NCBI RefSeq assembly: GCF_011777495.1
Contig: NZ_JAATJS010000003.1
Location: 310,001 to 374,000, forward strand
Origin: Microvirga terricola
GTDB lineage: Bacteria > Pseudomonadota > Alphaproteobacteria > Rhizobiales > Beijerinckiaceae
Direction: 5' to 3'
DNA: 64,000 nucleotides
Under the pieces are notes generated by a model, which saw nothing but the letters and a program-made list of their open reading frames with translations, had not been told where the DNA came from and did no database searches. Numbering within the stretch: position 1 is the first letter of the stretch; each line of letters opens with the position of its first letter. Below are positions 1 through 7,415 of this stretch, in pieces. Made by a program: the position numbers and the translations under genes.

Positions 1-266
1 AGCGCCTCTATGTGACGCGGAACATGCCGACGACGGAAGCAGGCATCATGACCGTGGGGCTGGGGCAGGTCTATGCCAGCCTCGGCGAGATTCAGTCGGA
101 CGGCTCCATCGGCCTGCGCCTCTACTACAAGCCTCTTGTGCTGCTGATCTGGCTCGGCGCGCTCGTGATGGCGGCGGGTGGAGCGCTTTCACTCACGGAT
201 CGGCGGTTGCGCATCGGCGCGCCCGCGCGGGCGAAGGTGCCACCTTCCTCAGTTCCGGCGGAGTAG
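1..266 (+). CDS. ccmF: CcmF (cytochrome c-type biogenesis protein), C-terminal end only
   Basis: The frame is open from base 3 at the window edge, so the gene starts upstream and only about 87 residues are visible. CcmF is an inner-membrane component of the system I haem lyase that joins haem to apocytochrome c in the periplasm. The visible part has the typical CcmF ending: a 'MPTTEA' segment, an 'LRLYYKPLVLLIWLGAL' stretch leading into the last membrane helix, then 'GGALSLTDRR' and a short basic cytoplasmic tail. The stop lies 3 bases before ccmH, which supports a single cytochrome maturation operon. The identification is by family resemblance of the tail and by context. Confidence 0.9.
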   Translation, partial: RLYVTRNMPTTEAGIMTVGLGQVYASLGEIQSDGSIGLRLYYKPLVLLIWLGALVMAAGGALSLTDRRLRIGAPARAKVPPSSVPAE

Positions 267-269
267 GGG

Positions 270-731
270 ATGCGCTTCGTTTTTGCCCTCATCGGCGTTC
301 TCCTCGTGGCAAGCCCCGTCTTCGCGGTGCAGCCTGACGAGGTGCTGAAGGACCCGGCACTGGAGCAACGCGCTCGCGACATTTCATCGGGCCTGCGTTG
401 TCTTGTCTGTCAGAACCAGTCCATCGACGATTCCGACGCGACGCTCGCAAAGGACCTGCGGTTGCTCGTCCGCGAACGCCTCTCGGCCGGCGACACCGAC
501 GATCAGGTGCGCGGCTTCCTGGTCCAGCGTTACGGGGAATTCGTCCTGCTCAAGCCGACCTTCGGCACGCATACGCTGCTGTTGTGGCTGACCCCTGCGC
601 TTGTTCTTGTTCTGGGCGGTCTCGGCGCGTACGCGGCCCTCCGCCGCCGTCCGCAGTCTGCCGGTGCTCTCGACGATGCGGAGCAGGAAGCGCTCGCGGC
701 CGTGCTGAAGCGTGATCCGGACGCGCCTTAA
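270..731 (+). CDS. ccmH: CcmH/CycL, cytochrome c maturation thioreductase subunit
   Basis: A 153-residue membrane-anchored periplasmic protein that helps keep the CxxCH haem site of apocytochrome c reduced for haem ligation. Residues 1-19 form a signal peptide ending 'SPVFA'. The active-site motif RCLVCQNQ carries Cys44 and Cys47, as in the LRCxxCQ motif of the family. A single C-terminal membrane helix spans about residues 102-125 ('LLLWLTPALVLVLGG'). The length is that of the short CcmH/CycL form without the TPR extension (CcmI). It follows ccmF by 3 bases and is evidently co-transcribed with it. The start ATG at 270 directly precedes the signal peptide. Confidence 0.93.
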   Translation: MRFVFALIGVLLVASPVFAVQPDEVLKDPALEQRARDISSGLRCLVCQNQSIDDSDATLAKDLRLLVRERLSAGDTDDQVRGFLVQRYGEFVLLKPTFGTHTLLLWLTPALVLVLGGLGAYAALRRRPQSAGALDDAEQEALAAVLKRDPDAP

Positions 732-837
732 GCAAACCTTACCAACATTTCATCTTGAGGTGAGGGCGCCGTAAGGCTGCGGGGCCCATTTTCTTCCCAT
801 GACGAACCCGCAGGGGTTTCGCGAGGAGAAAAAGACA

Positions 838-2049
838 ATGTTGGACAAAGCTTCCACCCCCACCCGCAAGCGTATGACCAAATGGCTCGGCGCAGCGGCC
901 GTTGCTGCGTTGATCGCGGGCGGCGCCGTCGAGAGTGGTCTCGTTGTTCCCAATCCGGCCCATGCCGAGCTGCGCTCCATGTCGCAGCCGGTGCAAAGCA
1001 TGCCGTCCTTCGCCAACGTCATCGACCAGGTGAAGCCCGCGGTCGTCTCGGTGAAGGTGAAGATGTTGAGCGTCGCCGACCGCGGCGGCGACGACGACGA
1101 AAGCGACGGCTCGGAGTTTGCGGTGCCCGACATGCCGCCTGGCAGCCCGATGGATCGCTTCTTCCGCCAGTTCCGTGACCAGCAGGGTCCTCGCGGCAAG
1201 CATCGCCAGCCGCGGCAGTTCGCCCAGGCCCTCGGCTCCGGCTTCTTCATCTCGGCCGACGGCTACGTCGTGACCAACAATCACGTCGTGGAGAACGCCT
1301 CGCAGGTCCAGGTGACGATGGATGACGGCAAGGTTCTGGACGCCAAGGTGATCGGCACCGATCCGAAGACCGACCTCGCGCTTCTGAAGGTCGATGGCGG
1401 CAGCGACTTTCCGTATGTCCGCCTCGCCCCGCAGAAGGCGCGGATCGGCGACTGGGTTCTCGCCGTCGGCAACCCGTTCGGCCTCGGTGGCACGGTGACG
1501 GCAGGCATCGTCTCGGCGCAGCACCGCGACATCGGCGCAGGCCCCTATGACGACTTCATCCAGATCGACGCGCCGGTGAACAAGGGCAATTCCGGTGGCC
1601 CGACATTTAACCTCGCCGGTGAGGTGGTCGGCGTGAACACAGCGATCTTCTCGCCGTCTGGCGGCAGCGTCGGCATCGCCTTCGCGATCCCCGCAAACAC
1701 CGTCGATCAGGTCGTCGCCTCGTTGAAGGACAAGGGCTCGGTCACCCGCGGCTTCATCGGCGTGCAGATGCAGCCGGTGACCAAGGAAATAGCCGAAGCC
1801 ATCGGGCTCAAGGAGCCGAAGGGCGCCCTTGTGGCGGATACGGTCAAGAACGGCCCCGCCGCCAAGGCCGGAATCCGGACCGGTGATACCATCGTCGCCG
1901 TCAACGGCGAGGCGATCACGGAGGCAAGGGACTTGTCGCGCAAGGTGGCCCAGGTGGCGCCTGGCAAGACCCTTTCGCTCACCCTCTACCGCGATGGCAA
2001 GGAGCGTACCGTAACCCTTGAGGTCGCGAGCCAGCCGAAGGGGGCCTAA
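838..2049 (+). CDS. degP: DegP/HtrA-family periplasmic serine protease with one PDZ domain
   Basis: A 403-residue trypsin-fold quality-control protease of the cell envelope. The signal peptide covers about residues 1-43 (ending 'PAHA'). The catalytic triad is visible: His149 in TNNHVV, Asp179 in KTDLALL and Ser252 in GNSGGP. One PDZ domain follows (about residues 300-395, starting RGFIGVQ) and the protein then stops; classical DegP and many rhizobial homologues carry two PDZ domains. The ATG at 838 is preferred because GAGGAG precedes it and it begins right before the basic signal-peptide region; an in-frame ATG at 799 lacks this support. The gene sits between the cytochrome genes and a two-component pair, a known rhizobial order. 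Confidence 0.93.
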   Translation: MLDKASTPTRKRMTKWLGAAAVAALIAGGAVESGLVVPNPAHAELRSMSQPVQSMPSFANVIDQVKPAVVSVKVKMLSVADRGGDDDESDGSEFAVPDMPPGSPMDRFFRQFRDQQGPRGKHRQPRQFAQALGSGFFISADGYVVTNNHVVENASQVQVTMDDGKVLDAKVIGTDPKTDLALLKVDGGSDFPYVRLAPQKARIGDWVLAVGNPFGLGGTVTAGIVSAQHRDIGAGPYDDFIQIDAPVNKGNSGGPTFNLAGEVVGVNTAIFSPSGGSVGIAFAIPANTVDQVVASLKDKGSVTRGFIGVQMQPVTKEIAEAIGLKEPKGALVADTVKNGPAAKAGIRTGDTIVAVNGEAITEARDLSRKVAQVAPGKTLSLTLYRDGKERTVTLEVASQPKGA

Positions 2050-2069
2050 ACCCTTTTCGGAATGGAGCC

Positions 2070-2160
2070 GGCGCCAAGTTAGAATGTGTCCCTGTCGCTT
2101 GGCGCCCACTTCCCACGGCAGGCTGGCCTATCCCCCTCCAAGGCCGGCCTGCCGTTGGGA
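2070..2160 (+). promoter_or_regulatory. Two consecutive strong RNA hairpins between degP and the response regulator
   Basis: The first inverted repeat is GGCGCCAAG (2070-2078) with CTTGGCGCC (2098-2106), perfect over 9 pairs. The second pairs 2115-2128 (ACGGCAGGCTGGCC) with 2142-2155 (GGCCGGCCTGCCGT), 14 pairs with one wobble, and extends through TCCC/GGGA (2111-2114 with 2157-2160) around a single bulged T. No T-run follows, so a standard intrinsic terminator is not indicated. The hairpins may stabilise the degP mRNA 3' end, weaken read-through, or act in the 5' leader of the regulator gene. The structure is read from the sequence; its function is inference. Confidence 0.5.
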
Positions 2161-2184
2161 TTAAAATGCGCTACACTCATGCCC

Positions 2185-2883
2185 ATGCGGATTCTCATCA
2201 TCGAGGACGACCGGGAGGCAGCGTCCTACCTCGTCAAGGCTTTTCGGGAAGCGGGCTATGTGGCGGATCATGCCGCGGATGGCCTGGATGGCTATGCCAT
2301 GGCGGAATCGGGAGACTACGACGTTCTCGTCGTCGACCGCATGTTGCCGAAGCTCGATGGGCTTTCCCTGATCCGGTCCTTGCGGGAGCAGAGCATTGAA
2401 ACCCCCGTTCTCATCCTCTCAGCCCTCGGGCAGGTCGATGACCGGGTGAAGGGCCTCCGTGCCGGGGGCGATGATTATCTCCCCAAGCCTTATGCCTTCT
2501 CTGAACTTCTGGCGCGCGTCGAGGTGCTCGCCCGCCGGCGCGGTTCAGCGCCGTCGGGAGAGCCGACCGTCTATCGCATCGCGGATCTCGAACTCGACCG
2601 CCTGTCCCATCGGGTGGCGCGGTCGGGGCAGGAGATCGTGCTGCAGCCGCGCGAATACCGACTGCTCGAATACCTGATGCGCAATGCCAACAAAGTCGTG
2701 ACCCGCACCATGCTGCTGGAGCATGTGTGGGACTATCATTTCGACCCGCAGACCAACGTCATCGACGTACACGTCTCCCGCTTGCGGGCGAAGATCGACA
2801 AGGGCTTCGACAAACCTCTCATTCACACCATCCGCGGCGCGGGTTACATGGTCCGGGTCGGCAGCGATGGGGATGACGAATGA
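2185..2883 (+). CDS. OmpR/PhoB-family response regulator
   Basis: A 232-residue two-domain regulator. The receiver domain (about residues 1-115) has the acidic pair in 'IIEDDRE', the phospho-acceptor Asp51 in 'VVDRMLPKLDG' and the conserved Lys in 'YLPKPYAF'. The C-terminal winged-helix domain (about 130-225) contains 'LQPREYRLLEYLMRN' and 'VDVHVSRLRAKID'-type recognition elements. The start is placed at the second of two close ATGs (2179 and 2185) because the receiver domain starts with MRIL. It is followed closely by its probable kinase partner. The signal sensed is unknown; location next to degP suggests envelope stress, which is inference. Confidence 0.92.
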   Translation: MRILIIEDDREAASYLVKAFREAGYVADHAADGLDGYAMAESGDYDVLVVDRMLPKLDGLSLIRSLREQSIETPVLILSALGQVDDRVKGLRAGGDDYLPKPYAFSELLARVEVLARRRGSAPSGEPTVYRIADLELDRLSHRVARSGQEIVLQPREYRLLEYLMRNANKVVTRTMLLEHVWDYHFDPQTNVIDVHVSRLRAKIDKGFDKPLIHTIRGAGYMVRVGSDGDDE

Positions 2884-2899
2884 GAAGAGTGTGCGACCC

Positions 2900-4315
2900 A
2901 TGAACGCCCTCGGCAAACTCGTCCGCACGACGGCTTTCAAGCTTTCCTTCGCCTATCTCGTCATCTTCACTATCTTCGCCTTCGTGACGCTGGGCTATGT
3001 GGCTTGGAGCGCCCAGCGCCTGCTGAACGACCAGTTCGTCTCCACCATCGAGGCGGAGATCAACGGGTTGGCGGAGCAATACCGCAACGGCGGCCTGCGG
3101 CGTCTTGTGAATGTGGTGGATCGCCGTTCTCGCGCACCGGGGGCCTCGCTTTACCTTGTCACCACGTTCGCGGGCGAAAAGATCGCCGGAAACATCAGCG
3201 CACTGCCGCCAGGTGCGATCGATCAGGCGGGTCAGTTCGAAACGGCCTATAGCCGCACCGACGATGCGGAGGCCGCGACCAGCAATGCCATTGTTCGCGT
3301 CTATTTGCTCCCTGGCGGGTTTCGCCTCATGGTGGGGCGGGATCTCGAGGAGCGCGCGCGGCTGAACGCCGTCATTCAACGGGCTTTTGGCTACTCGCTC
3401 TTGTTCATCGGCGTGCTCGGCTGCGCAGGTGGTTGGTTCATCACACGCCGCGTGCTCAAGCGCGTCGACGACATGACGGAAACGACACGCGTCATCATGG
3501 CCGGCGATTTGAGCGGACGGCTGAAGGTTGCCGGAACAGGCGATGAACTCGATCGCCTCGCCCATAACCTCAACGACATGCTCGACCGCATCGGCGAGTT
3601 GATGATGGGCATGCGCGAAGTTTCCGACAACATCGCCCATGATCTGAAAACCCCGCTGACCCGTTTGCGCAACAAGGCCGACGAGGCTCTGCGGACGGCG
3701 AAGACCCCTGACGAGTTGAAGGTCGCGCTCGAAGCGACCATCGACGAGAGTGACAACCTCATCCGCATCTTCAACGCCCTTCTCATGATCGCGCGGCTTG
3801 AAGCCGGCAATGCCCAAGAGGAGTTGGCGGATTTCGACGCGGCGGAAGCTGTGCGCGATGTCGCGGAACTTTACGAGGCGCTGGCGGAAGAGGCCGGCGT
3901 GCCGCTTGAGGTAACGATCGAGGACGACTTGCCGCTACACGGCAGCCGCGAACTGTTAGGACAGGCGGTCGCGAACCTTCTCGACAACGCCCTGAAATAC
4001 GGAGCAACAGGCTCTGGCGAGTCCGAAAGAGCCATTACCGTAACCGCGAAGCGCGCCAATGGGGAGGTTCTGATCACGGTCGCTGACCGAGGGCCGGGAA
4101 TCCCGGAGGCCGAGCGAGCCCATGTCGTCGAGCGTTTCGTCAGGCTCGAAACGGCGCGCTCGCGCCCCGGTTTCGGGCTTGGCCTCAGCCTGGCTGCGGC
4201 CGTCGCCCGTCTCCACGGAGGCACCCTGCGGCTTGAGGACAACGAGCCGGGCCTGCGCGCGGTGCTCGTGCTGCCGCGCCAGGAGGCGCCGGCCCAGCTG
4301 CCGGTCGCGGCTTAA
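2900..4315 (+). CDS. Sensor histidine kinase, partner of the upstream regulator
   Basis: A 471-residue membrane kinase. A first membrane helix lies at about residues 12-34, then a periplasmic sensor region of roughly 130 residues, and a second helix ('YSLLFIGVLGCAGGWFI') followed by a HAMP linker. The HisKA helix carries the phospho-acceptor His247 in 'NIAHDLKTPLTRLR'. The ATPase domain shows the N box 'LLDNALKYG', G1 'DRGPGIP' and G2 'GFGLGLSLA'. ATG 2900 follows GAGAAG; an in-frame ATG at 2873 would overlap the regulator gene by 11 bases and is an alternative. The pair is translationally adjacent, so it is a cognate two-component system whose stimulus is not known. Confidence 0.9.
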   Translation: MNALGKLVRTTAFKLSFAYLVIFTIFAFVTLGYVAWSAQRLLNDQFVSTIEAEINGLAEQYRNGGLRRLVNVVDRRSRAPGASLYLVTTFAGEKIAGNISALPPGAIDQAGQFETAYSRTDDAEAATSNAIVRVYLLPGGFRLMVGRDLEERARLNAVIQRAFGYSLLFIGVLGCAGGWFITRRVLKRVDDMTETTRVIMAGDLSGRLKVAGTGDELDRLAHNLNDMLDRIGELMMGMREVSDNIAHDLKTPLTRLRNKADEALRTAKTPDELKVALEATIDESDNLIRIFNALLMIARLEAGNAQEELADFDAAEAVRDVAELYEALAEEAGVPLEVTIEDDLPLHGSRELLGQAVANLLDNALKYGATGSGESERAITVTAKRANGEVLITVADRGPGIPEAERAHVVERFVRLETARSRPGFGLGLSLAAAVARLHGGTLRLEDNEPGLRAVLVLPRQEAPAQLPVAA

Positions 4316-4390
4316 GCGGAAATATTTCGATTGCCTCGGGCCGGAGGGCATGGACACTCAACCCGTCGACAAGGATTCGATGGATTGGCC

Positions 4391-7363
4391 GTGCCGGATA
4401 AGAAAAGCTCCTTCCTCAGCCGCCTGACGCAGGCTCCCCCCGTTGCCGATCTCCGGCGCGCCAAGGCGCAGCTGGCCGACTTCGTCCGGCGGGTCAAGGA
4501 CGAGCCAGAGGCTGCATCCCTCTTGCCGCATCTTGAGGCCGGCCTTTTTCGCGATCTGCTTTTGGCCCTTGCCGACCATTCCACCTTCCTTTGGCAACTC
4601 GTCGTCACCGACCCAGTGCGCATGGCGAAGCTTGCCGCCGAGCCGCCGGAAGAGGCCCATCGCGCCGTCATCGAGAGCCAAGTCAATCTTTTCCGCGAAC
4701 TCCGCTCCGGCGCGATGACGCGGGATGACGTGGTGAGCGCTTTCCGCCGCAACCGCAACACGCACGCTCTTCTCGTCGCGCTTGCAGATATTGGCGGCCT
4801 CTGGGATGTCGTGCAGGTCACGCAGGCCTTGTCGGATTTCGCCGATGCGTCGGTCAGCGGTGGCGTCAACCTCGTGCTGACCGAGTTTGCCGATTCCGGG
4901 CGGATCGTTCTGCAAAACCCGGACTCGCCGGGCGAGGGTTCCGGTTTCACCGTGCTGGCGCTCGGCAAGCATGGCGCGGGCGAGCTGAATTATTCGAGCG
5001 ATATCGACCTCGTCATCTTCTTCGATTCCGAAAGTCCGGCGCTGCCAGAGGGCGCGGAGGCCGCGACCCTTTACACACGCATCGCGCAACAACTCGCGCG
5101 ACTCTTGCAGGAGCGTACGCCCGACGGCTACGTGCACCGTGTCGATTATCGCCTGCGGCCCGATCCCGGCTCGACACCGACCGCTGTTTCCCTTGCCTCC
5201 GCCTATACCTATTACGAAACCGTCGGCCAGAACTGGGAGCGTGCGGCGCTCATCAAAGCGCGGCCCGTTGCGGGCGACCTGACGCTCGGCACGAATTTCC
5301 TATCCGAATTGCGCCCCTTCATCTGGCGCAAATATTTTGACTTCGCCTCGATCCAGGATGTGCACGCCATGAAGCGACAGATCCATGCGGTGCGAGGGCA
5401 CGATGAGATCGCGGTCGCTGGCCACGACATCAAGCTCGGACGCGGCGGCATTCGTGAGATCGAGTTTTTCGTCCAGACGCAGCAGCTTGTGTTCGGCGGC
5501 CGCCGCCCGGCTTTGCGTGGACGGCGCACGCTCGACATGCTGGTCGCGCTTCACGACGAAGGCTGGATCACCGACAAGGCACGCGATGAACTCTCCGAGG
5601 CCTATCGCTTCCTGCGGACCATCGAGCATCGTTTGCAGATGGTGGCGGACGAGCAGACGCAGCGGCTGCCCTCGGATGAGGACGAGCTGAAGCGCTTCGC
5701 GAAATTCTGCGGCTATCCCAATCTCAAAGAATTCTCCAAAGCCCTGACCCATCAGGCGAGCATCGTGCAGGGGCATTATGCGCTGCTCTTCGAGGAAGCG
5801 CCGGAACTTGCCTCCGATGTCGGCAATCTCGTTTTCACCGGCACGACCGACGATCCCGAGACTCTGGCAACGCTCCAGCGCCTCGGTTTTCGAGAGCCCG
5901 AGAAAGCGGCTGAGACCGTGCGCGGCTGGCATTTTGGCCGCCGCTCAGCCATCACCAGCCAACGCGCGCGAGAGGTACTGACTGAGCTGACACCCGCCTT
6001 GTTATCCGCACTCGGCGGAACGGCCGATCCGGATGGCGCGCTTGCGGTGCTCGATCGCGCCTTCGGGCGCATGCCTGCGGCGGTCGAGCTTCTGACCATC
6101 CTGCAATCGCACGAACGACTGCGCCTGCGCTTCGCCGATCTGTTGGGCACGGCGCCGCGCCTTGCCGACACGGTGGCGCAGTCCCCGCATGTGCTCGACG
6201 CGTTGATTGATCCCGCTTTCGGCGTGGCCTCGACGGACGAGGCGGCCATCGAACAGCAGGTTCGCCAGATCATCGGATCGCCGCGCGATTTCGAGGACTT
6301 TCTCGACCGCTCGCGCGATGCCGCCCGGCAGATGCGCTTCATCACAGGCGCGCGCCTTCTTTCAGACGTCCTGTCTCCGGCGCAGGCGGGCGAAGTCTAT
6401 GCAGCCATTGCGCAAGCGATCATCCGCGTTTCATTCGAACAAGTGCGCAAGGTTTTCGAAGCCGAGCACGGCGTGGTGCCGGGCGCGCAGATCGCCATTC
6501 TCGGCTTAGGAAGGCTTGGCACGCGCGAGCTGACCGCGGGCTCGGATCTCGACCTCGTCGTCATCTACGACTTCGATGAGGAGAAGCGCGAAAGCTCCGG
6601 AGCGCGTTCGCTTGACGCGGTGGTCTACTACACGCGCCTTACGCAGCGCCTGGTGGCTGCGTTGACGGTGCCGACCCGGCGCGGGCTTCTCTATGAGGTC
6701 GATTTACGCCTCCGTCCCCAAGGCGGAAAGGGGCCGGTCGCATCCCAGTTTCGCGGCTTCGTCAATTATCAGCAGACGGAGGCCGATCTGTGGGAGCACA
6801 TGGCTCTCACACGTGCCCGCGTCCTGGCCGGGGATCCTGAGCTCACAAAGCGAGTTCAGGATGCTGTGGGTGGGCTCATCGCTGCACGGCGTGATCGCAA
6901 GAAGGTCGTGAAGGAAGTTCGCGCAATGCGGGAGCTCATCGCTCAGGAAAAAGGCGATGACAATCCGTGGGATCTCAAGTTGGCGCGTGGCGGCCTGACC
7001 GACCTCGACTTCATCGCGCAGGCCTTGATCCTTATAGACGCTGCCGACAATTCAGCACTGATCGGTCTCTCGCCGGAGGCGACATTCGCGGAAGCGAGGC
7101 GCTCAGGACTCCTGAACCTCGGGGATGAGGAAATCCTGATCGAGGCGCATCGCCTGTTCAGCGCCCTTTTCCAGTGGCAGCGCCTGACGATCGAGGGGGC
7201 TTTCAATCCGGCGGCCGTTCCGCCTGCTATTCTCAAGCGTCTGGCCTCCGTCGCAGGTCTCCCGGATGCGAAAGTCCTCATCGATCACCTGAACGCGACG
7301 CGTGCGCAGGTGACGGACATATATCAGAAAGTCCTCGACGCGCGGTCAGGAGTGGCTCGCTGA
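4391..7363 (+). CDS. glnE: Bifunctional glutamine synthetase adenylyltransferase/deadenylylase
   Basis: GlnE adds AMP to, and removes it from, a tyrosine of glutamine synthetase in response to PII, setting ammonium assimilation. The protein is about 990 residues and has the expected duplicated nucleotidyltransferase architecture. The N-terminal (deadenylylating) half has 'GELNYSSDIDLVIFFD' and the C-terminal (adenylylating) half has 'TRELTAGSDLDLVVIYDFD'; each is followed by helical GlnE domains with 'RLRPDPGS' and 'RLRPQGGKG' motifs. The start is uncertain: GTG 4391 (MPDKKSS) is preferred over TTG 4331. Position after the two-component pair and before pleC matches the order in rhizobia. Confidence 0.95.
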   Translation: MPDKKSSFLSRLTQAPPVADLRRAKAQLADFVRRVKDEPEAASLLPHLEAGLFRDLLLALADHSTFLWQLVVTDPVRMAKLAAEPPEEAHRAVIESQVNLFRELRSGAMTRDDVVSAFRRNRNTHALLVALADIGGLWDVVQVTQALSDFADASVSGGVNLVLTEFADSGRIVLQNPDSPGEGSGFTVLALGKHGAGELNYSSDIDLVIFFDSESPALPEGAEAATLYTRIAQQLARLLQERTPDGYVHRVDYRLRPDPGSTPTAVSLASAYTYYETVGQNWERAALIKARPVAGDLTLGTNFLSELRPFIWRKYFDFASIQDVHAMKRQIHAVRGHDEIAVAGHDIKLGRGGIREIEFFVQTQQLVFGGRRPALRGRRTLDMLVALHDEGWITDKARDELSEAYRFLRTIEHRLQMVADEQTQRLPSDEDELKRFAKFCGYPNLKEFSKALTHQASIVQGHYALLFEEAPELASDVGNLVFTGTTDDPETLATLQRLGFREPEKAAETVRGWHFGRRSAITSQRAREVLTELTPALLSALGGTADPDGALAVLDRAFGRMPAAVELLTILQSHERLRLRFADLLGTAPRLADTVAQSPHVLDALIDPAFGVASTDEAAIEQQVRQIIGSPRDFEDFLDRSRDAARQMRFITGARLLSDVLSPAQAGEVYAAIAQAIIRVSFEQVRKVFEAEHGVVPGAQIAILGLGRLGTRELTAGSDLDLVVIYDFDEEKRESSGARSLDAVVYYTRLTQRLVAALTVPTRRGLLYEVDLRLRPQGGKGPVASQFRGFVNYQQTEADLWEHMALTRARVLAGDPELTKRVQDAVGGLIAARRDRKKVVKEVRAMRELIAQEKGDDNPWDLKLARGGLTDLDFIAQALILIDAADNSALIGLSPEATFAEARRSGLLNLGDEEILIEAHRLFSALFQWQRLTIEGAFNPAAVPPAILKRLASVAGLPDAKVLIDHLNATRAQVTDIYQKVLDARSGVAR

Positions 7364-7415
7364 GGAGCCGAGTGAGTCTGCCGACGGCGTTATCTTTCGA
7401 AGGCGGTGCTTTGGG

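Noticed and set aside
739-2109. Long open frame on the minus strand opposite degP
   Set aside because: High GC gives long antisense frames; the plus strand encodes an intact protease with triad and PDZ domain, and the antisense product resembles nothing.
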